A stretch of DNA of 64,000 nucleotides, taken from Salticus scenicus. Its lineage: Eukaryota; Arthropoda; Arachnida; Araneae; Salticidae. The notes under the pieces are model-generated. The model saw only the letters and a list, made by a program, of their open reading frames with translations. It had not been told where the DNA came from and made no database searches. The stretch covers positions 157,503,035 through 157,567,034 of the forward strand of contig OZ005648.1 in NCBI GenBank assembly GCA_963930645.1, in the 5' to 3' direction. The position numbers and the translations under genes were made by a program. Of this stretch, positions 35,717-48,105 are shown in pieces. Every line of letters begins with the position of its first letter. Positions within the stretch are counted from its first letter, which is position 1.

Positions 35717-35752
<36 letters not shown>

Positions 35753-36788
35753 CTGGAGTTTTGTGATTTTAAATTAAAATTTTATCATTTTTACAGAAAA
35801 AATAACTCAATCAAACACATGTAGACAGTAACTTATATATAACTATACCCAAATATCGGAATTAAAATCGGCAGATAATTTCCGTAATTTTTTAATATTT
35901 TTTTACAAAAAATCCAATGGACGATTGACATAGAAAATCTTTTTCATGGCTCCATGGACAGACAGTGACGTCATCACTTCGCTTGCGTATAGTGATGCTA
36001 CATTATACAAATTACTGTGTCTATGGTTTTATTTGAGCTTTATGAAATTGCCAGATTTAACAACTTTCTACTTTTAGGTGTTTTTTAATGTAAAGGAATA
36101 CGTGTGTAAAAGGGAAAAATGGGGGAAAATGCATAAAAAATAAATGTATTTTAAAATACCTTCTTGACATCGTAAGAAAATAATATTTGTATTCGTACCT
36201 TCCGGCTAACCATATCTTTCTAATGATACCATTTTCAACCCTCTACTCCCATAATTAATATGTTAAAAAGGAACTACAAATTTTATGTTTGCCTATTAAT
36301 ATATAGATATCCTCATCCCAGCGCTTCCTTAGTTATACCAGCTTTAAAATTGACTACGTTAATATTTTTACTTTCACAAATATATTAAGATAAACTAATA
36401 TAATATATTATCCATTTTTCTTGTAAAATATTATAAATCAAATTGCCGTTTAAAAATGTTAAATAATAAACATATTTCTTAAAAGATGTTTTTAAGTTTT
36501 AATTTTCTTCTTATTTCAAAATCGTCATACTTATTTTACCCTTTTTTTTCAGATTAAAGTACATAATATATGAGAATAAATACTGCAAATAATCTTACTT
36601 TACTTAATTGTTTCTTATGCAACAGTAATTTATTTATCTCGTCACAATTATATGAATTTTATATTACTGAATTTAACTTTTTTTTTCTTTAAATTTTATC
36701 AAAAACTTTAAAATTTACATAGGCAATTATATGTAAAAACCAGACATTAGAAATCTGGGTATAAGAAATTACATTAGAAAATTTTTTA

Positions 36789-36830
<42 letters not shown>

Positions 36831-37540
36831 CGTTGTATTTTTTAAAATCTTTGTAAACTTACGTGACTCAATAAAATATAAAAATATTTTTTTGTTAAAA
36901 ATAATAAAAATAAAATAAATAAATATTTATAGTGTTACACGTTCCAGAATGATCTGCTCTTTATCACGTACTATGTACCTGACGAGGTAAAATATGAAAA
37001 GTTGTAACTTTTTAAAAATATTCTGAGGCATGAGTTTCAAAAATATAAATTGTAAAAATTATAGGATAAAAATGATTGTAAAATATAATGCATTTTCACA
37101 TTAAATTTCTTCTTTTACGCATGTCCTTTAGAAATTAGAAACATTTAAATATACATAATATTTAAACGTAAAACTTTCTAATACATGTGTTCAAATCTAA
37201 AATAATGCTCTAAGTATTCTTAAAAAATCTTTTTTACATACTTATATAGGAATTTAAAATTTATTTCTGTATAGTATCTCCGCATCTTGTTATACAGTTA
37301 GAAAACTCGATATCACATATAAGCATGTCAGAGCGGAAATAATATGTGCATGTATGCGGTAGTGTACAAAAAAAAAACTAATTAATAAAAAAAAAAAAAA
37401 AAAGTAAATACATCGGTGAAAGAGTCGTGCATTAATCAGTTACCATTAATACAACATACTGGTGGAACAGAACTTTAGTAAAATACGAGAGCTGCAATTT
37501 ATATTTCTGGCCTAATAATGAAAAGACAAATATTTATCAT
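34486..37540. other. AT-rich DNA with a degenerate tandem repeat and a dispersed repeat
   Basis: No gene. At about 35195-35640 three units of roughly 160 bp share (G/C)AAAACG(T/C)GTAA, TCGAAAACCG(G/A)AAATC and TCTACTTATA.ATGCAG. At about 35640-36010 a segment resembles parts of the 3.4-kb repeat at 52.9-59.6 kb (ATATCATCCTTTGAAATGAA and ACAAAAAATCCA). Poly(T) runs lie at 34860-34888 and 35721-35752, and (AT)n at 36790-36823. Confidence 0.5.
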
Positions 37541-38110
37541 TGAAATTTCATTTTTAGAAATATCCTCTATCAATATTGATACACTTAAGCATGCGTTTGA
37601 TCCAATTTTCAAATTACTTTTGCTATCCCGATTGAGATTACTCTAGAACATGTGTTTTGAAAGCATCAACCGCTTCTTAGGGTGTCAAAAATCGTTCACC
37701 GCATAATTTATTTTTGATGTGTGGGAATAAAGAAAGTCATTGGGTGCCAAATCAGGGCTGTACGGCGGATGATTCCTCTATTCGATGTTATCGCTCCTCA
37801 AAAATTGCTTTGTTTGAGCCGATGCGTGAGAGATCGCATTGTCATGATGAAGAACATTTCGCCACATCTTCTGCTTTTTTCGAATTTTTCTAATCACTTC
37901 TTGCAGAGAAATTGTCCTGTACTATTTAAAATTGACCAACCTGCGTTGCTCTAAGGCCACTGCCGCCATTTGACACGTAATGTCGAAGAAATAGGCAACC
38001 ATTTACTTCAGTATGATTCTTTCGCGAACAACGTTTGTTGGGTTTGGCTCGTCTTGGAGTATCCATACGGTCGATTGCTGTTTCGTTTCGAGTTCATGTT
38101 TTTTTACATT
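37541..38110 (-). pseudogene. Mariner transposase relic
   Basis: On the minus strand, pieces in several frames keep mariner order: STVWILQDEPNPTNVVRER (about 38040-38095), then FFDITCQMAAVALEQRRLVN, a VAKMFFIMTM/HDNAISHASA version of the second Asp motif (about 37815-37850), HPPYSPDLAPNDF (about 37732-37772), KNKLCGERFLTP and a NWIKRMLK-type tail near 37580. The spacing between the second Asp and the Asp of SPDLAPND fits a DD34D mariner. Frameshifts and stops are numerous, so this is an old dead copy. The N-terminal DNA-binding part was not found. Confidence 0.8.
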
Positions 38111-38329
38111 CCTCCCATACTATGCAAGGACAATATTGTAATCGTGATTTGCGAATTGGATATTTTGTCTCGCATACCTCAAAAACGAATGGTCGTGAAA
38201 TGTTACAAATTTATATTTGTGATTGTCATGATGTCTTGACCTCCAATTTTTGACATTCACTCTACTTTTAGAGATACATACGATTTTACATGATTTTCCG
38301 TGGTGCATGTAAGTATGTGTGAGTGAACA

Positions 38330-38850
38330 CGACAGAGTCTAAACACTTTGTTCAATGAGGTGAAAGTTAGTATGTATATTATAGGTCATCGTAGCACAAA
38401 ATGTATACATTTTGCTGAATCTAGAATTTATAGATTATTGCAGGGACACAAAAAATATTCTTTATCATTATGGCCCATGAGCTCAAATCATTTGAGGTGC
38501 GATAGCGTTTAAACGCTTTACTCAAATAAACTGAAAATTTACATGTATATTATAGGTCACCATCGCGCGAATTGAGCAGATTTTGGTGAATCTAGCATTA
38601 ATAGATCCTCACCCGGATACAACGGAAATTTCTTTATCATTCTGTACTATTGGCTCAAATTATTTAAAGTGTGATAGCGTTTAAGTGGCTAATTCGAATG
38701 AACAGAGAATTTCTATGCATATTATAGGTCTCTGTTGCACGAATTATATGAATTTTAGTAAATCTAGTGCTTATAGTTCTTTTTACAGGCACACAAATAT
38801 ACATATTTTTTACTTTTATTTATCAATTTTTTTATCCTTTATATTTATCC

Positions 38851-38892
<42 letters not shown>

Positions 38893-39325
38893 ATCATTTA
38901 TATATATCACCTTTTTTTTTAATCATTATAAAATAAGAGCTCAAATTATTCAATGCGTTATAGTGCTTAAATCCTTTATCCGAATGAACTCGAAACTTCT
39001 ATACATGTTATAGGTCATCGTTGACCGAAATGTATACATTTTGGTAAATATAGCATCTACATATTTTTACAGTGACATAACGAAAAATTCTTTACCATTG
39101 TGTCTTATGGGCTGAAATTGTTTTAACTGCAATACGGTCTCATACCAGATTCAGCTGAAAATTTATATACATTTTATAGTTCAACGACACTCGATCTGTA
39201 AAGATTTTGGGGAATTTAGTATTAATAGATTTTTGCAGGGACACAACGAAAAATTTTCTAATCATTATGATTTATGTGATCAAATTATTGGCGGTCCAAC
39301 AGTGTTAAACGCCTAATTCGATTGA
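38330..39325. repeat. Degenerate satellite, about 171-bp monomer, five copies
   Basis: The anchor TATAGGTC or a variant occurs at about 38380, 38551, 38723, 39009 and 39175. The 171- and 172-bp steps are broken once by an inserted (TTTA)n/(AT)n microsatellite at 38805-38895. Each monomer repeats GTATACATTTTG.TGAATCTAG.ATT.ATAGAT, CAGGGACACAA, TTCTTTATCATT and CTCAAAT(C/T)ATT. Divergence between monomers is high. No coding capacity. Confidence 0.75.
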
Positions 39326-39432
39326 GCTAATTAACTCTCAAACTTATCTTACTTTTATTTATTAAACAACCGTTACCTGCATAATGTTCAAAAAGTCAAG
39401 TGGAGTCATTTCAGTTTTTTTTTTTTTTTTTT

Positions 39433-39689
39433 TTAACCCCTTGAACTAAAATGACGATTCCAGCTCGTCAGGAATTTCCCGACACTAATTATGTTATTAT
39501 ATGTATATACGAGTATAACAATAAACATTCATATAAATGTGTGAAACAAATATTATTTTTAATAATAACAGACTATTTGAGCAACAAAACTGTAAGCTTC
39601 TATATCAATTCCTCCTCTTAAAACTAAGAAAATTAAATTGTCTGCATAAGCAGTGCTGATTGAAAGTAAATTGCAGTTCAAGGGGTTAA
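39433..39689. mobile_element. piggyBac-like MITE, TTAA target site
   Basis: A 249-bp non-coding stretch (39437-39685) is flanked by TTAA on both sides (39433-39436 and 39686-39689). It has inverted ends CCCCTTGAACT and AGTTCAAGGGG. TTAA duplication with CCC-initial ends is the known piggyBac signature; no transposase is present. Confidence 0.78.
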
Positions 39690-40114
39690 TATATGTGAAT
39701 ATGCTGTTTATATCATTTCTATTTTCGTTTTAACTTAGATTTTTCATTCTGTACTAAATATTTAAAACTATTTTGTTTCACTTTATTTAACTGATTTTTT
39801 TTTTTAACCTAATTTATATATTTTTATATTAGAACATACAATTCTATATTTTAAGAAACTAATTCCCTCGGGGGAGCCTGCAATCCCTAGATGGCGCGTC
39901 CCCAGGTGGCGGATAGGGGAATGCCTCCTTTGGATTTTCCGCTGGGTGGTAGAAGGGAAATAAAATACCTTCCGCGGACCAACAGGCAGAAGTCCAACCT
40001 CCTTGGAGGCAATGGCAACCATTTTTCCATGGGAGATCATTCAAGTAATTTTGTGAATGCTACCGCGTCCGGGGTAGCCGACGCGTTCAGTTCTGATGTC
40101 CGGGGCCTGATTTT

Positions 40115-41287
40115 GAAGATACCCTGATTGACCTAGGATTGTCTGTCATCAATAATGGGCAAAACACCTACCTCTCAAGAACTTCAGGCACTGAATCAGC
40201 TCTTGATATCACGGCTGTCAGCTATCGCCTTGCCATTAGCTGCAATTGGAAGATTCTTGAAAATGCTATGAGCGACCACCGCCCTATAATCACATCAATA
40301 AATCTCTGCTCTGGACCCAAGACTGTTCAGATTAAACGATCCTGGAACTTTAGAAAAGCAGACTGGGAAAACTTTACACTTTTATTGGATGAGCTGTGCT
40401 CCAATAAACCTTTCACTTCAGACCTAAATGAAAACGTTAAATATTTTATAAATTCTATCACAACAGCTGCAAGACGTTATATTCCCAGGGGGAAGAGAAA
40501 AAACAACTGGGTTCCTTACTGGAAAGATTTAAATATTGACTACCTCATTAGAGAAAGAGATTGCTTAAATGAAAAACTGAAAACGGACAATACTGAAGAA
40601 AATAGAAAACTACTTTCTGAAGCAACTACTCAAGTCGAAGAAGCAATTGCAAACGGTAAAAGTCTTAAATGGGCTGAATTTTGCAAAAACCTAGATCCTA
40701 GAAAAGGCTCCAAATTCTGGAGGGTAGTCAAAACCTTAAACAACTGCTTCACTGGCCACACCAATCCACGGTCTAAATTTGTGGACATCTCAAATCCATC
40801 AGAGATTTCAAATATGGCTATTGCAAATGAGCTGGCTACATTCTATTCGAGCACCAGTAGATTGGAGTTTGGCAAGGAAGATAGATCTGTTCGTGCCACA
40901 ATGAAGAAAATACTAAGGGAGGCGAGATCGCAAGATGGCAACGACCCAATGTCGGATGACATCACCATAGAAGAACTAAATCATGCAATTAACGAACTAG
41001 ACCCCCGGAAATCACCAGGCAGTGATCTTGTTTTTAGATATATGGTTAAACATTTTGGCAATATCGCAAAAGACTTTTTTCTAAAAATAATCAATTCCTC
41101 CTGGAAAACGGGAAAACTGCCAAGGTTATGGAAGATGTCCATCATTGTCCCAATCCTGAAACCGGGGAAGACTGCTGATGAATGCAAGAACTATAGACCA
41201 ATCGCTCTTACAAGTATTCTTTGTAAAATTACTGAGCGCATTATTCATTCTAGAATAGTGGGTGCTCTCACGAACAGAAAAAACTAA
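40115..41287 (+). pseudogene. LINE endonuclease C-terminus and first half of reverse transcriptase
   Basis: The frame begins with DTLIDLGLSVINNGQNTYL and carries SALDITAVS and MSDHRPII. These are the last conserved blocks of an apurinic-like endonuclease, with the catalytic Asp-His pair (SDH). A linker with many charged residues follows (YWKDLNIDYLIRERDCLNEK), then the RT start: LDPRKSPGSDLV, LWKMSIIVPILKPGK and CKNYRPIALTS. The frame ends at TAA 41285-41287, caused by a frameshift in an A-run. The next frame resumes with KLSYYQGAYRKHHSTVDQL, so the shift is by one base. Confidence 0.88.
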
Positions 41288-42304
41288 GCTACTACCAAGG
41301 GGCCTATCGGAAACACCACTCAACAGTAGATCAACTGTTCCACCTTTGTCAATCCATCATTGACGGCTTTCAAGAGAAACCACCAAGAAAAACAACGGCT
41401 GTCTTTCTTGACATGTCGGCAGCTTTCGACACTGTTTGGAGGCAAAAACTAATTGTCATTGCCCATAATCACGGGATCAAAGGAAACGCACTTATATGGA
41501 TTGCAGACTTCTTGAGACATAGGAATTTAAGGGTTCGTTTTAATGGAGCTCTTTCGAAAAGCAGGAAAAGCTGGGCAGGTGTTCCCCAGGGCTCAGTTCT
41601 TAGCCCATTACTCTTTCTTTTGTATGTTAACGATATCCACCAACACCTACATGATGAAACAAAAAATGCCTGCTTTGCAGACGACATAGCTATATGGCAT
41701 ACCTGCAATGATATTGATAAATCTGCACTCGCTCTTAACCAATCACTGAAGAATGTCCTAACCTGGTCTCAGAATCTAAAACTGAAATTTAATCCTCAGA
41801 AGTCGTTACTCACGGTGTTCTCAACGGATCGAAAATACAGAAACCAATTCAGACCTACCACCATGCTGAAGATCCCGAATTGCGATTTGGTGAACACATC
41901 AAGAATTGTGGAAACAAAGCTCTAAAGAGGCTAAAATCCTAAAGAGTTTATGTGGCACTAACTGGGGAGCAAACCCTAAAACCTTTCGGACAATCTATAC
42001 TGCCCTGGCAAGACCACATCTTGAGTATGCCACCCCCATCTGTGCCCATACTTCAGCCACAACACTCCACTACTTGGACAGCATCCAGGCTAGAGCAGCC
42101 AAAATCATCTGCGGTGCAGTTTCCTCTACAAACAATGAAAAAGTGATACGAGAATGTGGCTTAGCATCACTCAATAACAGAAGGAAGTACCAAACCATAA
42201 ACTTTACTAACAAAATACGAAGTCGTGACTCAGACCACATCTCACGAAGAACCTTTGAAAATTGGTCCAAGAAAACCAGACTTAAAAGATCGTCCACTCT
42301 ATAA
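41280..42304 (+). pseudogene. LINE reverse transcriptase, second half, and connection domain
   Basis: After the frameshift the frame encodes TTAVFLDMSAAFDTVWRQKL (catalytic Asp), GVPQGSVLSPLLFLLYVNDI and the active-site CFADDIAIW at about 41672-41700. The frame ends at 41925. Overlapping frames from about 41880 continue with LRFGEHIKNCGNKALKRLK and then ILKSLCGTNWGANPKTFRTI, so a short deletion and a further one-base shift lie between 41875 and 41940. A TAA at 42302 then interrupts the connection region. RT copies the element RNA at a nicked target; this copy cannot be translated whole. Confidence 0.87.
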
Positions 42305-43285
42305 TTTGATTCCGATATAAGACGAGAGATCACTCTCGAGCACAGCACCCTTGATTTCCTGGAAGAGCCTGTATTCTCCAAGTGCTTACCCAAGAATACC
42401 ACTATCAACAGCAATCTTGTTGTTCCATGCTCCAAAAAGGAACTAACATCAGTTATCTTTGAAAAGGGTATGCAGACAATCAATGCAATGTCGGAAAATA
42501 ACCTTGTCCATGCATATACTGATGCCTCAGCTGACGAAACTTTTCAAAAAGGCGGTGCGGGCGTACACTTTGAACTACCCAACGGCATAACTACGAACCA
42601 TTCACTGGGCACTGGTTCCATTGCCTCAAATTTCACCAGTGAACTTAAAGCTATATACAATGCATTGCATGAATACATCTTACTCAACAACACTAACAAA
42701 GCTAACGGACTAGTCATCTTTTGTGACTCCAAAGCTGCTTTAGAGGCATTAAATAAAGGTCAATCAAGGCTAACCCACAATATCCAACACCAATTAGAAG
42801 AAATTGACAAACTACACAAGATATGTATTCTACAGTGTATCCCCGCACATGTCGGTATCCCTGGAAACGAAGAGGCAGATCAACTTGCCAAGAAAGGCGG
42901 AAATCTCAACAATGAAAATATCGCCAAGGTCACTCTTGACGATGTTAATGCGATGGCAAGGTTCCGTTTGAGAGAAAACACCATTAAAAAAGACTCGCAG
43001 ATTTGTGAAATAAACGCTAACAGAGACCTTACCAAAACTATCACCCGCCTTAGAACTGGTCATTATCGAGGTATGAAGATCCTGAGAGATGGCAATAGAA
43101 CTTACCGTCTCTGCAGCAACTGTGATGATGTTCCACTAACACCAAAACATATTTTTGACTGCCCAGCCATTTTAAGATCCCTGGCTCAGCTTGGGGAATT
43201 CTCACCCTTTGGCATCGAGAGTCTGTACTCCGATAACATCAAGGAGTTGGCCGGCTGTGTTTTGCACACTCATGGTTTTCTATAG
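42305..43285 (+). pseudogene. LINE RNase H and C-terminal zinc knuckle
   Basis: The frame is the same as that of 41906-42304, so it follows a single in-frame TAA. RNase H residues are visible in AYTDASADE (first Asp), FTSELKAIYNAL (Glu), VIFCDSKAALEAL (Asp) and IPGNEEADQLAKKGG (last Asp). A Cys/His cluster, YRLCSNCDDVPLTPKHIFDC, near 43110-43160 is the knuckle that ends many Jockey/I-type ORF2 proteins. The natural stop is at 43283-43285 after LHTHGFL. About 327 codons fit the expected tail of ORF2. Confidence 0.87.
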
Positions 43286-43430
43286 TTCTCCCCATGGACA
43301 CGACACCAACCGACCAACCAAGAAACTAATTCATTGTTTAAATAATCATTATTGTAATTACACACAATATATACACACAATAATTACACACAAGATTACG
43401 TTTCAATAAAGTGTAAGTTTTTAACTTAAT

Positions 43431-45945
43431 TTTTTAGTATTAAACCTCAATACATTTTTTAAAATAATAATTAAGGTTATCATCGATGCATGAAAGTGCC
43501 AAATTTCACATAAATTTTCCAGCACCCTGTAATACATTGCTTATTATCGTAAATTGTAATATCCTACATATAATGGGTGTGTAAAGGTACTAATTAGCAG
43601 CATATATCAAACGTTTTGTTTTCCCCCCTTTATTTCTAGAACTTTTTTAATTTTAAAAAATAATACACACGTAACTAATAAATACATAAAAGTACAGTAA
43701 TATCATTAACGCAATTTCTTATTGTTATTCAAAATATCTCAGAAAATAGCAAAAAACTTTACGCTATGCATTTGGGGATTTGATCTAACTTTCAAACTTT
43801 TCAAATCTGAGAAGTTCACAATTGTTGCTTAGCACGCCCTTGCCCCCACCCTTTCAATTAAGAAAACAAGAAATTATACTCTTACTAAATCGATTATCCA
43901 GATTTCAAGTCAAAATTAAGCACTATTCTTTTTTACGACATTAACAGGCGTTTATCTTTTATATGATGGACTTAAATAAAAATAGGGCATTTAAATAAAA
44001 TCCTGTTTAAAGCTATTCCATCCAAAGTAATAATATCGAAAAAACAAATGACTAAATATTTCTGCTAATGTAAATATAATTAATAATTTTTCCATTGGCA
44101 TTTCTTTAAAAGTTATCAATTCATCCAGCGTTATTTTGTTTAGTAATATAAACATGCATTTTTACGTTTGTTATATTTATTATTTAAATATCTATATCTT
44201 TCAATTAACTGAAAAGAAACAAAACTATCCAAGTTATTTCAGTTTAATTTTTTTTTTATATGTATGTGTTTCTGTAGTCACAAATTTGATAAATCGATCC
44301 TACATTTCCGAGTTTACTTAAAAATGTGTATTCTTTCGAGAAATGTATTGCAGACTGAAACTTTTTTTGTTTGGATGTGTATTTAAATTAATGCTATTTT
44401 CTCTTTTCCGAAAATACCATTAAAATCTGCATATTTTATCATTATTTCTTTAATACAAGAAGAAATTGCGTTTATTTTTAAATTAACGGAAAACATTCCG
44501 GAAATTTTAATTTGTTTTATTTCAATTTTAATTTCGATTGGGAAATATTAGTTTTTATTATTTTGAATTAAAAACTAATGAATTTTTTTATGATTGCTTC
44601 TTAAGTACATTTATTGGTTATTTGTAGTAATGTTTATATATTTTGTCCTTAGAATTCTTATTAAAATAAAAGAAAGAACGAAGGACAAAAAAAGGTATAG
44701 TAATTGTAATTTAAGTTTAACATAGTGAGTTTTATTTATTTATTTTAAGCAATTTTTTTATTTATTTACTATAAAAGAATAAAAGTTAACTTTTTAAATT
44801 AAAAATTATAATGAAAAAAAAGCACTCTTCGTTAAAAACTGGAAATAAAAATTTTTAATAACAATTTCTTTTCTTTTCTTTCTTTCTTTTTCATATAAAA
44901 CGATAAGTGATTAAAAAGAAAAAAAAAGTTTAAAAATCTAATTTCTGTAGAGGAGAATAAACTTATAAATAAATAAATAAATATATATAATGTAACAGTT
45001 ACTATTGAAACATTAATATTTTTAAAAATTTTTCTGAAAATGATAATTCCTCATTTCATCAAATATATATATATATATATATATATAATGTGTGTGCGTG
45101 TGTGTGTGTTTTGATATTCAGACAGTTAGATTTTGTATATAATAAATGTATGACTACATATTCATAGGCAAAAATAACTCAAAACACGAAATCAAGCTAT
45201 TGTTATGTTTAATGGTTCAATTTATTTAAGTATTATTATTACTAGTCCTGTTTAGTTATTTTATTATAATGGCCATAATAAATTTTATGCATAAAATAAA
45301 TGACTGTTATTATGCAACTAATATAAAGTTAATGGTAAGGACGAATGTTTTCATTTATTTAGAAAAAAATAATTTGGAACAGGGAACAGGGATAACAAAA
45401 TAATAAAACACTTTTTTTCTTTTAATGTTATAACTCTAATTAAAATATTAGAGCAATATTTCCTATGTCATTTAAAATTCATCGAAATATTTCAATTACA
45501 TTTTCTTAAAAGTTTATATGCGTAACTAATATATACAAACTATATATAAAGGTATTTTGCATACAATAACGAGTAATATATATATTTTCTTAACTGTTTA
45601 TTTGTAGTAGTTAATGACATCTTTACAAAATATTTTTAAAAAAAAGTATTCAAAACAAAACGAAAAATATAGCAAATCGATAAGAATATTTTCAAGTCGT
45701 ATTTATGCTGAGTTATTACTCTATAATCTATATATCTATATATATATTTCAAATTTTAAACTTTTGATTTCCTTATGTAATAATGTTTTTCATTATAGAA
45801 TATGATAAATATTCATTTCATTCTTTATTGCGTAATTTTTTGAATATTTCTAGGAGAATGTAACTAAATAAAATTTGTAGACAATTATCATAAGGTATAT
45901 TTTCTTCTGTTAATCATTTTAAAAAGATTACATTAACAAAAAAAA
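43431..45945. other. AT-rich non-coding DNA
   Basis: No gene is supported. (AT)n lies at about 45064-45086 followed by (TG)n at 45090-45110. Open frames are short and low-complexity. Confidence 0.6.
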
Positions 45946-45952
45946 ATAGTCC

Positions 45953-46690
45953 TACCATGTTGTGGCCACTGAATGACTCTCTTCAATATTGTTATACATA
46001 TTCACGCAGTAAAAATTTACTATTAAAGTTATTATTTATTAAAATAAGTTTCCTTGATAAATGCAAACGATTTTAATCACAGAGAATTATAACACTAAAT
46101 GTCCAAAGAACATCAATTGTATGCAATTTAAAAAATATCTCAGAAAATGCGTTTTATCTTTTTTCTTTTTTTTTACCTTGGGTCTTTTATCGGTAATTTT
46201 GTTTAGAACTATCACAGAGCTGTGTCTCAACCATGTATTTTATAGATATTGACGAATTATTTTGAACGATACCCGTATTGAAAATTTACATCTATTGGGA
46301 TACTTCCCTCCCAGGGTAGGGATGCCTCTTCGTGTAAACAAATGTTGTCCTAATTTACTACTACTGTTCTCAAAAATTCATAAAAATTTCAAAATTTCTC
46401 GTTAAAAACAACTCTTATTATGTACACTTAAAGGATTTTTTTTTCATAGATTGTCATGTTAAAAGTGTTTGAAAAAACTGGATAAACGCGCAAACTCTTG
46501 AGTGATTAATCTAAAAATGTAATCAGTTATACTTTATTTCCTATTCCAACTAAATACCAAGCTTGGTTAGAATTTGTTCATTTGTTCTCGAGATACAGCG
46601 TTTGCAATATTTATGATATACACACAAAGACAGGCAGACATCTTCAGGAAATGGTTAAATCGTGTTTATGACATCTCAAAACGTATCTAT
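45953..46690 (-). mobile_element. Second, diverged HINE-like element
   Basis: Reading the minus strand, the end GTGGCCACAACATGG matches the 3' end of the 15.3-kb element, preceded by ATTGAAGAGAGT in place of ATAGAAGAAAGT. The other end, near 46560-46690, has GATACGTTTTGAGATGTCAT and CGCTGTATCTCGAGAAC. This matches CTACACGTTTTGGGATGTCC and CGCTGTATCTCACGAAC in the first copy, with a shorter TGTCTGCCTGTC tract between. It lacks the internal duplication seen in the first copy. The 3' hairpin is imperfect here. Confidence 0.6.
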
Positions 46691-46870
46691 CCAGCTATGT
46701 ATATATATATATATATATATGTGTATGTTTATAGATAGATAGATAGATGAAAGTTAAATGTAACAATATATATATATATATATATATACATAATATTATT
46801 CCGTGTATCATATCGTTCGACATTTTTTTTTAAATATTACCATTTTGCTTTTGATTTTAAGTGTTATTCT

Positions 46871-46986
46871 CTTATTCGGAATGCGAACCACATGGGTGAG
46901 TCCCAGACCGTCGCAAATGGCCCACTGCACAGCACTAGTGTGACCTAAAATCCAGCCAACCAACCAACCAACCTTATTCGGAATGC
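46871..46986 (-). mobile_element. Truncated SINE-like copy with 14-bp target-site duplication
   Basis: An 88-bp insert (46885-46972) is bounded by identical CTTATTCGGAATGC at 46871-46884 and 46973-46986. On the minus strand it begins with (GGTT)n, then TTAGGTCACACTAGTGCTGT and GCGACGGTCTGGGA, matching the copy at 516-676 over its first half. Confidence 0.75.
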
Positions 46987-47256
46987 TTTTTTTTTAAACA
47001 CCAAGCAAATCTTAAAAATAAGAAAATAACAATATTAATTTTAGTTTATCTCAAAAAAGCAGAACTTTAAATACTTTTACACAGTTTTTATTTATTTTGA
47101 TTCAATCAAGGGTAAAATAGTGTCTGTAGTTTGTAAATAAATATAAACAAAATCACGTATCTTTTTTTTTTTTTTTTTATGAACGAGAGAGAAAGATAGA
47201 AACTGAAATTCAGCTATTTTCTATCGATGATAACACTTGAATTTTCATTTATCGAG

Positions 47257-47330
<74 letters not shown>

Positions 47331-48056
47331 AAGATGATCTATTAAGCATAGTAGAATCCAAGCGACAGATAGAAGATCACTGAAACACCAATGACCAATA
47401 AGATAAAAAAAAAAAAAAAAATCATCAGTGGATGAAATACACTAATGTAAAGAAACCAGATCTATTAATTAACAGCCTGCAAAACAAACGAATCAATAAA
47501 GTAAAACAACAAATCTTAACTTAAAACCATAAACTTATCAAAATTAATGAAAAAACAACCTAAGAAACACAAGGTAGGAAGAAGGAGGCAGGCGGCAAGA
47601 CTTGTGACTTGCCTGTGGGGTTACACTAGTTTTATGCCGGCAACACTCCCCCAGCCTGCCACAACCAGAACAGGAACCATATGGATTTAAAAATGCATAT
47701 TTCAAAGCAGATGAACAACAATGAAACCACGAAGCCACAATGAAATTCACCGATTGATCACATTGTGTTTAACATATAATTAGAACATTAAATATAGTTG
47801 ACAACTCAAAAAGGAAAAAACTGAAATTGTAACGGAAAATGAAAGTTTGCATAGTAATACAAAGCAAATGCAACAAGCCTTCTACTTTTTTTTTTTTTTT
47901 TTTTTTTTTAATTTAATTTCACAAACCCACCCAACCATCCAGCCTTACAACACCACCCCACCTCCGTAATCAAACATCTGCCCACCCAACCGCCACCTTT
48001 TTTATTGTCTTTTATTATTTTATAATTTTTTTGTTGATATACACAAGAGTGTACAC

Positions 48057-48059
<3 letters not shown>
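46987..48059. other. Non-coding DNA with a long (AT)n tract
   Basis: The longest (AT)n of the window, about 66 bp, lies at 47262-47327. A GC-richer patch at 47580-47700 looks repeat-derived but matches nothing else here. Poly(T) occurs at 47886-47909. A C-rich segment at 47925-47998 has CCACCCAACC-type phrases. No gene. Confidence 0.5.
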
Positions 48060-48087
<28 letters not shown>

Positions 48088-48105
48088 GTACTGACAGAGA
48101 CATGG

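Larger units (their letters stand above)
39850..43430 (+). mobile_element. LINE (non-LTR retrotransposon, Jockey/I-like with RNase H), 5' deleted and frame-broken
   Basis: Order on the plus strand: a GC-richer 250-bp leader-like segment (39865-40110), the last part of an APE-type endonuclease, RT, RNase H and a C-terminal CCHC knuckle. ORF1 and most of the endonuclease are missing; the leader joins the endonuclease tail near 40100, so an internal deletion is likely. A frameshift at 41273-41287, a small deletion near 41880, another shift near 41930 and a TAA at 42302-42304 show loss of function. The 3' side has AATAAA at about 43405 and AC-rich tail sequence. The exact clade cannot be settled without a tree. 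Confidence 0.85.

Noticed and set aside
38330..39325. CRISPR-like regular spacing
   Set aside because: Monomers are continuous and degenerate with no constant repeat/spacer division, and the genome is eukaryotic; satellite fits better.
42070..42483. 137-codon minus-strand frame
   Set aside because: Antisense shadow of the LINE ORF2.
47544..47750. 68-codon minus-strand frame with several Cys residues
   Set aside because: Lies in a repeat-like GC-richer patch, with no family match and no splice support.
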